This document shows, piece by piece, positions 1-9,133 of a stretch of DNA of 64,000 nucleotides (position 1 is the first letter of the stretch; the number at the start of each line of letters is the position of its first letter). Location: contig CALEAD010000079.1 in NCBI GenBank assembly GCA_937943625.1, positions 26,061 to 90,060 on the forward strand. The letters are read 5' to 3'. The notes under the pieces were generated by a model. It had not been told where the DNA came from and made no database searches. It saw nothing but the letters and a program-made list of their open reading frames with translations. This DNA comes from an uncultured Anaerolineae bacterium (GTDB taxonomy: Bacteria > Chloroflexota > Anaerolineae > Promineifilales > Promineifilaceae). The translations under genes were made by a program, and so were the position numbers.

Positions 1-1
1 G

Positions 2-973
2 GATGGGGGGCTGCTAGCAACGGCCGTTGCGCACAACCTTTCCCCCTGGGGCATTGCGCGGCAAAATGGGCTGCCCCACCCCTACCTGCCCCTGGCTTAC
101 CAACCCCTCTTCCTGCCGGGCGACAGCCCGCCACGCGACTTGCCCATTGGCTTCACCACTCTGGAGCTTTCAGCCATTCCCGCACGCCCTGGCCAGGCAG
201 TGGCCCTGCGCGGGGAGATTACCTCACCCTTCACTGCCACAGTCAAGCTGAATGGGCAACTGTTCGATAGCTTCAGCAACGGCCGTTACCACGTCTCCTT
301 GGGGGCCACCTACAACTTCTTTGGCAGCGGCCAGCCAGAACTTGCCATTCAGCCGCCAGACGCCCCCGGCTGGAGCCAGCCCTGGGAATTCGTAGATGAT
401 CAGTGGGACTACGAGCAAATCACCCTCACTGGCGGCGCCGCGCAAATTACCCAGGCGCAAATTGAGGCCGAGCGCGAACGCCTTTTTCTCATCTGGCGCA
501 GCGCCACGCCGCAGATTTTCTGGCAAACCCCTTTCCGCGTGCCGCTAGAAAGCTACCTCTTCATCAGCTCCAACTACGGCGCGCGCCGATCTTACAATGG
601 CGGCCCCTACAACCGCTCTCACGAAGGCGTAGACTATGCTGCTTACGGCGGCACGCCGGTGCTGGCCAGCGCCGACGGCCGCGTGGTGATTGCGGAAATG
701 CTCACCGTGCGCGGCGGCGCTGTGATCATTGATCATGGGTTGGGGGTTTATACCGGCGTCTACCACATGCGCGACATTTTCGTCAGCGTTGGCGACGCGG
801 TAGCAAAGGGGCAAATTGTGGGTGAAGTGGGCAGCACTGGCTTTTCTACCGGCAATCACCTACATTGGGACCTGCTGGTCAACGGCACGTGGGTCAATGG
901 CGAAGCGTGGACGGAGCAAAACCTGGCCTGCTGGGTGGCAGCGGGGTATGGACGGCCGTGTGCGGGGAAATAG
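2..973 (+). CDS. M23-family peptidase (LytM/peptidoglycan endopeptidase), 5' truncated by window edge
   Basis: The frame is open to the left edge; the ORF-track start at 140 is an internal TTG, and codons 2-139 translate smoothly, so the true start is outside the window. The C-terminal half is a LytM/M23 zinc metallopeptidase: 'SHEGVDYAA' supplies the HxxxD ligands and 'GNHLHWDL' the HxH motif, with the glycine-rich beta core between. Such enzymes cut peptide cross-links in peptidoglycan outside the membrane. The N-terminal visible part is an unassigned beta-rich region that may position substrate. It converges on the UspA gene on the opposite strand after a gap of about 45 bases. Confidence 0.88.
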   Translation, partial: DGGLLATAVAHNLSPWGIARQNGLPHPYLPLAYQPLFLPGDSPPRDLPIGFTTLELSAIPARPGQAVALRGEITSPFTATVKLNGQLFDSFSNGRYHVSLGATYNFFGSGQPELAIQPPDAPGWSQPWEFVDDQWDYEQITLTGGAAQITQAQIEAERERLFLIWRSATPQIFWQTPFRVPLESYLFISSNYGARRSYNGGPYNRSHEGVDYAAYGGTPVLASADGRVVIAEMLTVRGGAVIIDHGLGVYTGVYHMRDIFVSVGDAVAKGQIVGEVGSTGFSTGNHLHWDLLVNGTWVNGEAWTEQNLACWVAAGYGRPCAGK

Positions 974-1018
974 AGATTAGCAGGTAGAAACCAACCTACC
1001 CTCGCTAGCGGCGCCACC

Positions 1019-2737
1019 TCACTGGCAAATCAGCACTGGCACGATCGTTTCGCGCAGCACGGCATCGGCCGTATTGCCTAGCACCGCGTCCAGCACCGGT
1101 TGCGCACCATACCCACCCATGATAATTAGGTCACAGGCGTGGGAAACGGCCGTTTGCAAAATCAGTGCCGCCGCATCCCCCTTCTCCGCCACCCAATCGG
1201 CCGTTAATTCATGCAGTTCCAGATAGCGACGCACATATTCCGCCATCTGTTCATAAGCAGCCGGCTTCTCATACGCCATGACTACCGTCAACGGTATGCG
1301 CCACCGCTCCCCCACGTAGGCAGCCATAAACAGCGCTTCCTGCGACTTGGCATTGCCATCGTAGGCCAGCAACGCCCGCGATAAAGGAGACACCTGCTGC
1401 GGCACGGCCAACACCGGGCGCGGGCAGCGTTGCACCACCTGGCGAAAACCGGAAGAAAGGCGCTCCAGCACACTTTTGCCCGGCGGATAGCGCAGCGCCA
1501 GCACCACCAGATCATTCCAGCGCGCGCGATCAGTAATCACGTGCACCACCTGGCCACTTTCGGCAATTAGCGAACCAGGGAAACCCAACTCATGGGTGCG
1601 CCAGACAAAGCGCGCCTGCATCTGTCTGACCGCCTCGCTCTCTTTATCGGCACCATCGCTGACTACGTGCAAGCCACGCAACTCACTAGACCCCTCGCGC
1701 TGTGCCACGACCAGCGCCTGCTCGTGCCCCACCCAGCCCTCCTCTTGCCCATTAAGCGGCACTAGAATAGCGTGGAACAAATTCTCCAGGTAACGCTGCA
1801 CCAGCCGCTCTTTGCGCCATTCGCGCGGCTCCGGGCGCGGCTGCCACTCTTCGGGAATAACGCTCTCTATCAGGCGCTTGCTGACGCGCAAAAGCACATT
1901 TTTGTGGCCCTGCGTGCTCACCAGGTCATCAACGGCCGCTTCTGCGGTCACGCGCCAGCCCAACAGCTCCTCTAGCTCAGCGCGATGCTGCGAAAGCCAG
2001 ATATACAGGTCTGCTTCGGTGCGACCAGGAAAGTCTTGCAAGATGCCGCGCTGGCGAATGAGGCGCGCTACGGGCAGGTAGACGTTGTCATACCAGCTTG
2101 CCACCGCCTCGGCAGGGGAGATTTCGCGCTGCTGCTCCAGCCCCAGGTAGTGGCGATGCACGGCAATGTGTTCATCTAATATGCGATAGCCGCCGGGGGC
2201 GGTCAGCACCAGGTTGGCGTCGGGGCGAATTTGGTCCAGGTTGGTGCGCTCTAGAAACTCGGCATAGCGTGCTTTGCAAATGATTTCATCGGGGGTGGCG
2301 CCTGGCGTCAGGGGGACTTTGCTCAGCACTTCGGTGACGTATGCCTGGATGGTTTTCATGCCCATTTGCCGCGCCACAGAGACGCGGTGGTTGCCATCGA
2401 GAACAAAGTAGGCGTCGCCGAGCTTGTAAACAACGATCGGGGGCCAGCCCCCACCCTGGGTTGCCGCTTTTTGCACGTTGGCCCAGCGCTCTTGCATGGC
2501 GTCGCTGCGCGGCAGAAAGCTGCGCGTGAAGTCGGTGTAACGGCCGACACTGCCGACAATGGCGTCCAAGGGAATTTCTTGCAGGCCACGTTCAATGTGC
2601 GTCGTAGCACGCAGGGCGCGGCGCGCCTCCTCGTAGGAAAGCAGGTCTACAGAACGGCCGGTCATGCGGGCGTAGGCTTGTTGCAGCGTTGCCTGCCAGC
2701 GGGCGCGGCGAAAATCTTCAATGGCATCGCTAATCAT
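1019..2737 (-). CDS. ParB-N domain / tandem UspA universal-stress fusion protein
   Basis: 572 residues. Residues about 50-150 form a ParB/sulfiredoxin-like N-terminal domain, with 'VLDGNHRVSVARQ' matching the conserved ParB loop. The C-terminal 260 residues look like two UspA-type Rossmann modules; the last one ends in 'IMGGYGAQPVLDAVLGNT', close to the ATP-binding G-2X-G-9X-G(S/T) signature but with Asn in place of the first Ser/Thr. No helix-turn-helix typical of chromosome-partition ParB follows the first domain, so a role in partition is unlikely; a nucleotide-sensing stress regulator is inferred. Its ATG overlaps the last codons of the upstream GH13 gene (8-base overlap), implying translational coupling. 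Confidence 0.82.
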   Translation of the reverse strand: MISDAIEDFRRARWQATLQQAYARMTGRSVDLLSYEEARRALRATTHIERGLQEIPLDAIVGSVGRYTDFTRSFLPRSDAMQERWANVQKAATQGGGWPPIVVYKLGDAYFVLDGNHRVSVARQMGMKTIQAYVTEVLSKVPLTPGATPDEIICKARYAEFLERTNLDQIRPDANLVLTAPGGYRILDEHIAVHRHYLGLEQQREISPAEAVASWYDNVYLPVARLIRQRGILQDFPGRTEADLYIWLSQHRAELEELLGWRVTAEAAVDDLVSTQGHKNVLLRVSKRLIESVIPEEWQPRPEPREWRKERLVQRYLENLFHAILVPLNGQEEGWVGHEQALVVAQREGSSELRGLHVVSDGADKESEAVRQMQARFVWRTHELGFPGSLIAESGQVVHVITDRARWNDLVVLALRYPPGKSVLERLSSGFRQVVQRCPRPVLAVPQQVSPLSRALLAYDGNAKSQEALFMAAYVGERWRIPLTVVMAYEKPAAYEQMAEYVRRYLELHELTADWVAEKGDAAALILQTAVSHACDLIIMGGYGAQPVLDAVLGNTADAVLRETIVPVLICQ

Positions 2738-4364
2738 GGATACCTTCCTCTGGCGCGATGATGAGACCTTCCCACGGCCGTAAGCTCAGCACGGCCGTTA
2801 CGCGGTCAGTGCGGTCAAGGTGGGTAGAGAGCAGGATACGGCCGTTGCTCAGCCCTGGCGCCTGCACTTGCTGCACCCGGTCGCTAAAGTTTAGAGCAAT
2901 CAGTCGCCGTTCGCTAGGGGCGCTGCGCCAGTAGAGGAAACAGCTGCGCGGGGCATCTACAGGCTGATATGCGCCAATAGCCAGGGCGTCTGAGCTGCGC
3001 CGCAGCCAGATGAGGCGACGATAGAGGTTGAGGATGGAGGTGGGAACGGCCGTTTGTGCGGCCACGTTGCGCGTTTCATAGTCGGCAGAAACGGGCAGCC
3101 AGGGTTCTACGGACGAGAAACCGGCGTAGGACGAGGCATCCCACTGCATGGGTGTGCGCGCAACGTCGCGGCTGCGCGCCGCCCCCAGGTTTAACCCTTG
3201 TGGGTCTTGCAGCTTTTCTGGCGGGATGACGCCATTTTCCAGCCCCAACTCATCCCCATAGTAGAGCGTGGGTGTGCCGCGCAGCGTCAGCAGCAGCATG
3301 GCCGCCAGGCACGCCTGCGCCTGCCCACCAAAGCGCGTTGCCAAGCGAATGCGGTCGTGGTTGCCCAGCACATAGTTGGGCCAGGCAAAGGGGGGTAAGG
3401 CAGCCTCCATCTCGTCCACGCTGGCACGAATGGATTCGGCCGTCCAGGCCACCTCATCCATCAGGCGGAAGTTAAAGGGTAGGTGCAACCCTTCGCCCTG
3501 CGCGCCATAGTAGCGCACCCAGCGATCCAGCGGCCCCCATAGCTCGCCAATGGCAACACAATCTCCGTAGCTGTCCAAAAGCTGGCGCATTTTGCGCAAA
3601 ATCTCGTGTACGTCGTCCTGATCCAGGTTGTGCACCATCAGCGTGCGCGCGGCCAGGTCATTGGGCAGCAGGTCGGGCGGCAGGTGGGGGTTGGGCGGGT
3701 TATCGCGCAGTTCGGGGTGCTTCAGAATCAGGCCAATTACGTCCATGCGAAAGCCGTCTACGCCGCGCGCCAGCCAAAAGCGCAACACGTCGAACATGGC
3801 GGCGCGCACTTCGGGATTGCGCCAGTTCAGTTCTGGCTGCTCTTTGAGGAACTGGTGCAGGTAATATTGGCCGGTTGGCGCATGATAGGTCCAGGCGGGG
3901 CCGCCAAAGAAGCTGCCCCAGTTGTTGGGTGGGCCGCCGTCTGTACGGCCGTTGCGCCAGATGTACCAATCTCGTTTCGGGTTGTCGCGGCTGCTGCTAG
4001 ACTCAATAAACCAGGGGTGCTGATCAGAGGTGTGGTTGGGCACATAATCTATAATCACCTTGATGCCGCGCTGGTGCGCTGCCTGCACCAGGTGGTCAAA
4101 ATGGGCTAATGAGCCAAACAAAGGGTGCACATCGCAGTAATCGCTCACGTCATAGCCAAAATCGGCCATGGGCGATGGGTAAAAGGGGCTGATCCAGATG
4201 GCGTCTACGCCCAGGGAGTTGGGCGTGCCATCGTTCAGGTAATCCAGGCGCTGGATAATGCCGTTGAGGTCGCCAATGCCATTGCCACTGCTGTCTTGAA
4301 AGCTGCGCGGGTAAATCTGGTAGATGACGCCGCGCTGCCACCATTTGTAAGATGAACGGGTCAT
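2730..4364 (-). CDS. GH13 alpha-glucosidase / oligo-1,6-glucosidase-like enzyme
   Basis: 544 residues, usual length for the family. The N-terminus 'WWQRGVIYQIYPRSFQD' is diagnostic of the alpha-glucosidase/trehalose-6-phosphate hydrolase branch of GH13. The catalytic triad is visible: nucleophile Asp in 'GFRMDVIG' (about residue 208), acid/base Glu in 'AIGELWG' (about 274) and the stabilising Asp in 'VLGNHDRIR' (about 337). No signal peptide, so cytoplasmic hydrolysis of short alpha-glucosides is expected. An AGGAG ribosome site precedes the ATG. It is first in a two-gene unit with the UspA protein. Exact linkage preference (alpha-1,4, alpha-1,6, sucrose, trehalose) cannot be told from the sequence alone. 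Confidence 0.92.
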   Translation of the reverse strand: MTRSSYKWWQRGVIYQIYPRSFQDSSGNGIGDLNGIIQRLDYLNDGTPNSLGVDAIWISPFYPSPMADFGYDVSDYCDVHPLFGSLAHFDHLVQAAHQRGIKVIIDYVPNHTSDQHPWFIESSSSRDNPKRDWYIWRNGRTDGGPPNNWGSFFGGPAWTYHAPTGQYYLHQFLKEQPELNWRNPEVRAAMFDVLRFWLARGVDGFRMDVIGLILKHPELRDNPPNPHLPPDLLPNDLAARTLMVHNLDQDDVHEILRKMRQLLDSYGDCVAIGELWGPLDRWVRYYGAQGEGLHLPFNFRLMDEVAWTAESIRASVDEMEAALPPFAWPNYVLGNHDRIRLATRFGGQAQACLAAMLLLTLRGTPTLYYGDELGLENGVIPPEKLQDPQGLNLGAARSRDVARTPMQWDASSYAGFSSVEPWLPVSADYETRNVAAQTAVPTSILNLYRRLIWLRRSSDALAIGAYQPVDAPRSCFLYWRSAPSERRLIALNFSDRVQQVQAPGLSNGRILLSTHLDRTDRVTAVLSLRPWEGLIIAPEEGIHD

Positions 4365-4793
4365 GTAATCTCCTGTGAAAATGACCGCTGACGGCCGACC
4401 GCAGCGCGCTGACGGCCGACCGCTGACGGCCAGAAATTTGTCAAGCGCTACTTCCAGAGAAGATGAACCATGCCATGATTTGCTGTTCCTGCATATCGGG
4501 GTTCATTTTGAAGGATAAAGGGGTTTTTGGCAACGGCCGTTTTGCCGATTTCATTCCCCAATTGTTAGACAACCTGTGCAAAAAAAATGAGTAAACCCTT
4601 AGCTACGTCACCAGCTGGCGCGTCAGACATCTAATGCAGGTAGGAGGTGAGGTCACCACTGCCAACTTTAACAACAACGATCAGCTATCAGGCACGACTA
4701 GCTGGCGCGTGTATAATCTGGCCCATCTACCGTACATAGAGCAATACAGATAAAAACACACATCCGCCATTTTCAGAGGAACGTGCATAGCTG
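4365..4793. other. 429-base divergent intergenic region
   Basis: It separates the leftward GH13 gene from the rightward sigma-factor operon and so must hold both promoters. The left part is a truncated copy of the palindromic repeat family; one AACGGCCGTT lies at about 4533. The right part (4590-4790) contains 'AGCTGGCGCGT' twice about 85 bases apart (4613 and 4701), a possible direct-repeat operator, but no clear -35/-10 pair was found. No coding potential seen. Confidence 0.5.
4377..4474. repeat. Palindromic intergenic repeat, family A (partial)
   Basis: Contains the alternating GACCGC/GACGGCC core and the right end 'AGAGAAGATGAACCATGCC' shared with copies at 34838, 43109 and 60082. The left end is missing or replaced by the GH13 leader. 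Confidence 0.7.
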
Positions 4794-5387
4794 ATGAGTG
4801 ACGACATAAGTGAACAGGAATTGCTGGACAGACTGCGCGCCGGAGACAAGGCCGCCTGCGCCCTGTGCATTGATCTGCACGGCGCGCATATTTACCGCCT
4901 GGCCCTGAGCTTGATGAAGAACGAGGCCGACGCAGAAGACGTAGTGCAAGAGACCTTCTTAAGCGCGTTTAAGCACATTGGCAGCTTTGAAGGACGTTCG
5001 GGGCTGAATACCTGGCTGTACCGCATTGCCTATAACGCGGCCATGATGCGCCTGCGACGGCCGTCTCCCTTTACCCTTTCGCTCGATGACGCGCTGGAAC
5101 CGGAAATACCAGCCATGGTGCCAGACCAGCTTTTTGAATGGTGCTGTCTGCCCGAAAGCGAGTTTGAAACGAACGAAACCCGCTCGTTTTTACAGGCCGC
5201 GATTGAGCAGTTGCCGGAAAAGCTGCGCACGGTGTTTTTACTGCGCGAGATGGATGGTCTTTCGACCCAAGAAGTGGCCGAGGTGCTGGGTATTTCGCAG
5301 GATGCCGTAAAGAAACGGCTGCACCGTAGCCGCCTGTGGCTGCGTGAACGGCTAAGCGAGCATTTTGCCGGGCCGATGGGAGTTTAG
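4794..5387 (+). CDS. ECF-type RNA polymerase sigma factor
   Basis: 197 residues with sigma region 2 ('DAEDVVQETFLSAFKHI' and 'LNTWLYRIAYNAAM') and region 4 ('EQLPEKLRTVFLLREMDG' followed by the helix-turn-helix 'TQEVAEVLGISQDAVKKRL'). Regions 1 and 3 are absent, as in the extracytoplasmic-function group. The linker between regions 2 and 4 is rather long and acidic. A zinc-finger anti-sigma gene follows 53 bases downstream and a rhodanese gene after that, so this is a regulated alternative sigma operon, plausibly redox- or envelope-responsive (inference from partners). Confidence 0.93.
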   Translation: MSDDISEQELLDRLRAGDKAACALCIDLHGAHIYRLALSLMKNEADAEDVVQETFLSAFKHIGSFEGRSGLNTWLYRIAYNAAMMRLRRPSPFTLSLDDALEPEIPAMVPDQLFEWCCLPESEFETNETRSFLQAAIEQLPEKLRTVFLLREMDGLSTQEVAEVLGISQDAVKKRLHRSRLWLRERLSEHFAGPMGV

Positions 5388-5440
5388 GAATCGGGCTAAC
5401 CGAACGAGCGTTTTGTGCGATTAGCAATTGGAGATCGGGC

Positions 5441-5686
5441 ATGTCTACAGAAACGCATGATTGCCGGCACCTGTTGGCCGACCTATCGCTTTACCTGGAT
5501 GGTGAGGCTTCGGCGACCGTTTGCGCGGAAATTGAGCAGCATCTACAAGATTGCGAAAACTGCCGTGTGATGGTGGACACCCTGCGCAAGACCGTCTACC
5601 TGTACCGTCATTTGGAACGGCCGTCTTTGCCTGAACACCTGCGCCAACAATTGTTCAAGAAGTTAGACCTGAGTGAGTTAATTTGA
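5441..5686 (+). CDS. Zinc-finger (ZAS) anti-sigma factor
   Basis: 81 residues. It carries the HxxxCxxC anti-sigma zinc motif as 'HLQDCENC', preceded by an upstream His/Cys in 'HDCRHLL'. It has no membrane segment, so it is a soluble anti-sigma factor like RsrA/ChrR-type proteins and likely holds the preceding ECF sigma factor inactive until the zinc site is oxidised or otherwise disturbed (family knowledge). GGAG precedes the ATG. The stop codon overlaps the beginning of the rhodanese gene, suggesting coupled translation. Confidence 0.88.
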   Translation: MSTETHDCRHLLADLSLYLDGEASATVCAEIEQHLQDCENCRVMVDTLRKTVYLYRHLERPSLPEHLRQQLFKKLDLSELI

Positions 5687-5688
5687 CT

Positions 5689-6087
5689 ATGTTTCGTTCA
5701 CTTTTTGGCAACCGCATACGGGCGCGCGAAGCGGAAGAAGCCGCGCAAAGCAGCTATCAACCACAGCGCACGGCCGTTAAACAACTCTCACCTCATGAGC
5801 TGCAAACCTGGCTGGACGACGCCAGCCCATCCCCCCTGCTGGTAGATGTGCGCTCCCCCGCAGAGTATGAGTTCGACGGCCGTATCGCCAACTCGCTACT
5901 TCTGCCTCTGGATGTGCTCATGCAGCGCCTGCAAGAATTACCCAAGGAGCAGCCCATTGTGTGCGTTTGCCGTTCCGGCGCCCGCAGCTACCTGGCCTGC
6001 GGACTGCTGGCAGCGCACGGGTACGACGCCACCAACCTGGCCGGTGGCATGATCGCCTGGAAACGCGCAGGGCTGCCGTATGAGTAG
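5689..6087 (+). CDS. Rhodanese-domain sulfurtransferase
   Basis: About 132 residues, one rhodanese domain: 'VDVRSPAEYEFDGRI' at the start, the active-site loop 'CRSGAR' with its catalytic Cys, and the terminal 'GGMIAWKRAGLP'. Single-domain rhodaneses carry sulfane sulfur as a Cys persulfide. I chose the ATG at 5689; the TTG at 5683 overlapping the anti-sigma TGA is an alternative. As third gene of the sigma/anti-sigma operon, it points to a thiol or sulfur-stress regulon, though that is inference. The first 35 residues are a charged extension before the domain. Confidence 0.88.
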   Translation: MFRSLFGNRIRAREAEEAAQSSYQPQRTAVKQLSPHELQTWLDDASPSPLLVDVRSPAEYEFDGRIANSLLLPLDVLMQRLQELPKEQPIVCVCRSGARSYLACGLLAAHGYDATNLAGGMIAWKRAGLPYE

Positions 6088-6222
6088 GTGAACCTGCCCT
6101 TTCTGTCACTGCCCCCACGCTTTTAACGCTATTTTTGACAACGGCCGTTGCCCGCAGCATTATGATATTTGTAGCGCAAGCATTTAGCTTGCGGCACAAA
6201 TCGTCTAACGGAGTTGTCAGCT

Positions 6223-7170
6223 ATGCGCGTTTATCATCTTTTCTGCCTGCTGCTGTTGCTGGTCAGTTGCGGCCCCGCTGGTGAAACCTCTGCACCAACC
6301 CTGCAAATGCCAACGGCCGTGCCGCCAACGCTTATTGTGCCCCCCATTGGCGCCGCACAAAACGCCACACCTACACCTCCGCCGCCACTGCCCACCCTGG
6401 CAATTGTGCCCACCAGTACGCCCACCCCTTCACCCACTGTGGTGGCGCTGGCCTACCGCGTTGCCTTTGTCAGCAGCGATGACACGCTGAACGTGCGCAG
6501 TGGCCCCGGTGTGGCTTATGAGATTGTGGAGCGGCTAGCCCCACAGGCTACCGGCGTGCAAATCACCGGCAGCGGTGTGATCGTAGATGGCTCTACCTGG
6601 ATGCCCGTAGCAGCCGGCAACCTGCGTGGCTGGGTCAATAGCCGCTTCCTCACCACCGACATTCCCCAGGCGCAGTTTTGTGCCGATACGGCCGTTACCC
6701 GCCTGATTGCCGAGCTACAAACGGCCGTTGCCAACCGCGACGACGCCCTACTCGGCCAGCTCATCCACCCGGAGCGCGGCATTAGAATCCACACCTATTG
6801 GTGGAATATGGCCGTATTCATTCGCGGCGCAGAAGCACAACGCCTGTTTAGCAGCACCACTTCTTATGATTGGGGCATTGCAGACGGCAGCGGCCTTCCC
6901 ATTGTCGGCTCCTTTGCCCAGATCATTTTGCCCGACCTGGAGCGCGATTTGCTGCCCGCCAGCGAAAAAGGGTGTCAGGAGATTCTGCACGGTGCAACTG
7001 CCGGCCTGGTGCGTCTGCCCGATGGCTACGAGCAGGCTCCATACATCTCTCTCTATCGCCCGGCTGCGGACGAGAGCGGCTTTGATTGGGGCACATGGGT
7101 CATTGGCGTAGAGTGGTGGAACGGCCGTTACTACCTCAGCTACCTGGTGCATTACCAATGGGAGATATAG
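6223..7170 (+). CDS. Lipoprotein with bacterial SH3 domain
   Basis: The ORF track begins at a TTG; the ATG at 6223 has GGAG about 8 bases upstream and gives a proper lipoprotein signal 'MRVYHLFCLLLLLVSC' with lipobox Cys. A Pro/Thr-rich linker leads to an SH3b domain ('TLNVRSGPGVAYEIVERL' ... 'LRGWVNSRFL', residues about 85-148), a module that usually binds cell-wall peptides. The C-terminal 160 residues match no family I recognise, but contain a conserved-looking 'HPERGIRIHTYWWN' stretch. It is predicted to be anchored on the outer face of the cytoplasmic membrane. It lies 135 bases after the rhodanese gene and may belong to the same regulon. Confidence 0.82.
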   Translation: MRVYHLFCLLLLLVSCGPAGETSAPTLQMPTAVPPTLIVPPIGAAQNATPTPPPPLPTLAIVPTSTPTPSPTVVALAYRVAFVSSDDTLNVRSGPGVAYEIVERLAPQATGVQITGSGVIVDGSTWMPVAAGNLRGWVNSRFLTTDIPQAQFCADTAVTRLIAELQTAVANRDDALLGQLIHPERGIRIHTYWWNMAVFIRGAEAQRLFSSTTSYDWGIADGSGLPIVGSFAQIILPDLERDLLPASEKGCQEILHGATAGLVRLPDGYEQAPYISLYRPAADESGFDWGTWVIGVEWWNGRYYLSYLVHYQWEI

Positions 7171-7207
7171 GGCGCAAGGGCAGCTCTGTGGAGAAGGACG
7201 CCCGCTA

Positions 7208-7282
7208 ACCACAGATGGCGGACCGCAGACGGCAATTTTGCCACTGATCGGCGGTCTGCCGTCGGCCGTCGGCGGTCAAATC
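7208..7282. repeat. Palindromic intergenic repeat, family A (core only)
   Basis: 'GCGGACCGCAGACGGCAA' and, inverted, 'CGGTCTGCCGTCGGCCGT' can pair over much of their length around 'TTTTGCCACTGATCGG'. The 'ATTTTGCCA' spacer is shared with the copies at 34838 and 43109. Located between convergent genes. Confidence 0.65.
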
Positions 7283-7317
7283 AAAATGGCCATGCGCCAA
7301 CTCTTGCTCCTGCTCTT

Positions 7318-8011
<694 letters not shown>

Positions 8012-8806
8012 CTATATAGCGATAGGCGCTTTGATCGCCGAGTGGCACTGGTAGTTCAGCAGCGTAAAATCTTCGTAGCGAAAATCAAAAATAGAGGTAA
8101 CGGCCGGATTCAGGTGCATCGTGGGCAGGGGATATGGCTGGCGCGTTAGTTGCAAGCGCGCCTGCTCCAGGTGATTGAGATACAGATGTGCGTCGCCAAA
8201 CGTGTGCACAAATTCCCCTGGCTGATACCCCGTTACTTGCGCTACCATCAGTGTCAACAGAGCATAGGAAGCAATGTTGAACGGCACGCCCAAGAAAATA
8301 TCGGCGCTACGCTGGTAGAGCTGGCAGGAAAGCCGCCCATTGGCCACATAAAACTGAAACAGGGTATGGCAGGGCATCAGCGCCATTTGGGGCAAATCGC
8401 CCACATTCCAGGCGCTGACAATCAGGCGGCGCGAATTGGGATTGGCTTTTATTTGCGCAATTACCTCAGCAATCTGGTCTATGGTACGGCCATCGGCCGT
8501 TGCCCAGGAACGCCACTGCCGCCCGTAAACCGGTCCTAGCTCACCCTGCGCATCCGCCCATTCATCCCAAATGGTAACGCCATGCTCCTGCAGGTAGCGG
8601 ATATTGGTCTCACCGCGCAAAAACCAGAGCAATTCATAAATGATGGAGCGGAAGTGCAGCTTTTTCGTTGTGACAGCAGGAAAGCCAGACGCCAGATCAA
8701 AACGCATCTGATAACCAAATACACTGAGGGTACCAGTTCCGGTGCGGTCTTCTTTGCGGACGCCGTTTTCCAAAACGTGGCGCATTAAATCGAGATATTG
8801 TTTCAT
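8012..8806 (-). CDS. thyA: Thymidylate synthase
   Basis: 264 residues, the same size as the classical enzyme. '[16 protein letters not shown]' is the phosphate-binding N-terminal loop, '[12 protein letters not shown]' contains the catalytic Cys (about residue 146), followed by '[18 protein letters not shown]' and the folate-binding C-terminus. It methylates dUMP to dTMP using methylene-tetrahydrofolate, producing dihydrofolate for the adjacent FolA. No SD is obvious; 'TACAGC' lies 8 bases before ATG, so a leaderless start is possible. Confidence 0.97.
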   Translation of the reverse strand: MKQYLDLMRHVLENGVRKEDRTGTGTLSVFGYQMRFDLASGFPAVTTKKLHFRSIIYELLWFLRGETNIRYLQEHGVTIWDEWADAQGELGPVYGRQWRSWATADGRTIDQIAEVIAQIKANPNSRRLIVSAWNVGDLPQMALMPCHTLFQFYVANGRLSCQLYQRSADIFLGVPFNIASYALLTLMVAQVTGYQPGEFVHTFGDAHLYLNHLEQARLQLTRQPYPLPTMHLNPAVTSIFDFRYEDFTLLNYQCHSAIKAPIAI

Positions 8807-8830
8807 CGCGTGTAGCTGTACAGGTTTAAG

Positions 8831-8930
8831 ATGATTACGCGGAGAAGGTACGGAGTTTCACAAAGAAACCCGGAGATTTTTTCTCTGGGCCTCTCCGTAC
8901 CTCCTCTGTGACTCTCCGTGATACTGTCTT
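8831..8930. repeat. Dispersed repeat family C (copy 1)
   Basis: Contains 'GGAGAAGGTACGGAGT' and 'TCTCCGTACCTCCTCTGTG', partly self-complementary around an A/T-rich 'GGAGATTTTTTCTC' centre. The reverse complement matches the element at 48667-48772 over most of its length, so the two copies are inverted relative to each other. Confidence 0.75.
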
Positions 8931-9052
8931 GCGTGAATAGATGCCATCGCGCCAATTATACCTGTAAATTGGGAGATCGAGGCATGAAAGCTGGAGATTA
9001 GAAATTGAGGATTGGCAATTGGCGATTGCACCGTGATGGTCAACAATTAGCT

Positions 9053-9120
9053 ACTGGAGTCCGGCTAAAATCGCTCGACTGCAGACAGTGGTCAGCTGTC
9101 GGCCGTCGGCGGTCATTTTG
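9053..9120. repeat. Palindromic intergenic repeat, family A (fragment)
   Basis: 'GACTGCAGACAGTGGTCAG' followed by 'TCGGCCGTCGGCGGTCATTT' matches the right half of the family core found at 7208 and 22871; the outer ends are missing. Confidence 0.55.
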
Positions 9121-9133
9121 AAGGGAGCACAAC

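Larger units (their letters stand above)
8807..9133. other. 327-base divergent gap filled with repeats
   Basis: Between leftward thyA and rightward ABC exporter. It is almost entirely repeat: family C at 8831-8930, an AT-rich run of 'GGAGATTAGAAATTGAGGA'-type sequence, and a truncated family A core at 9080-9115. AAGGGAGCACAAC before 9134 provides the ribosome site for the exporter. No gene seen. Confidence 0.6.

Noticed and set aside
1019-2737. Chromosome-partition ParB
   Set aside because: No central helix-turn-helix after the ParB-N domain and no parA neighbour; the C-terminus is UspA.
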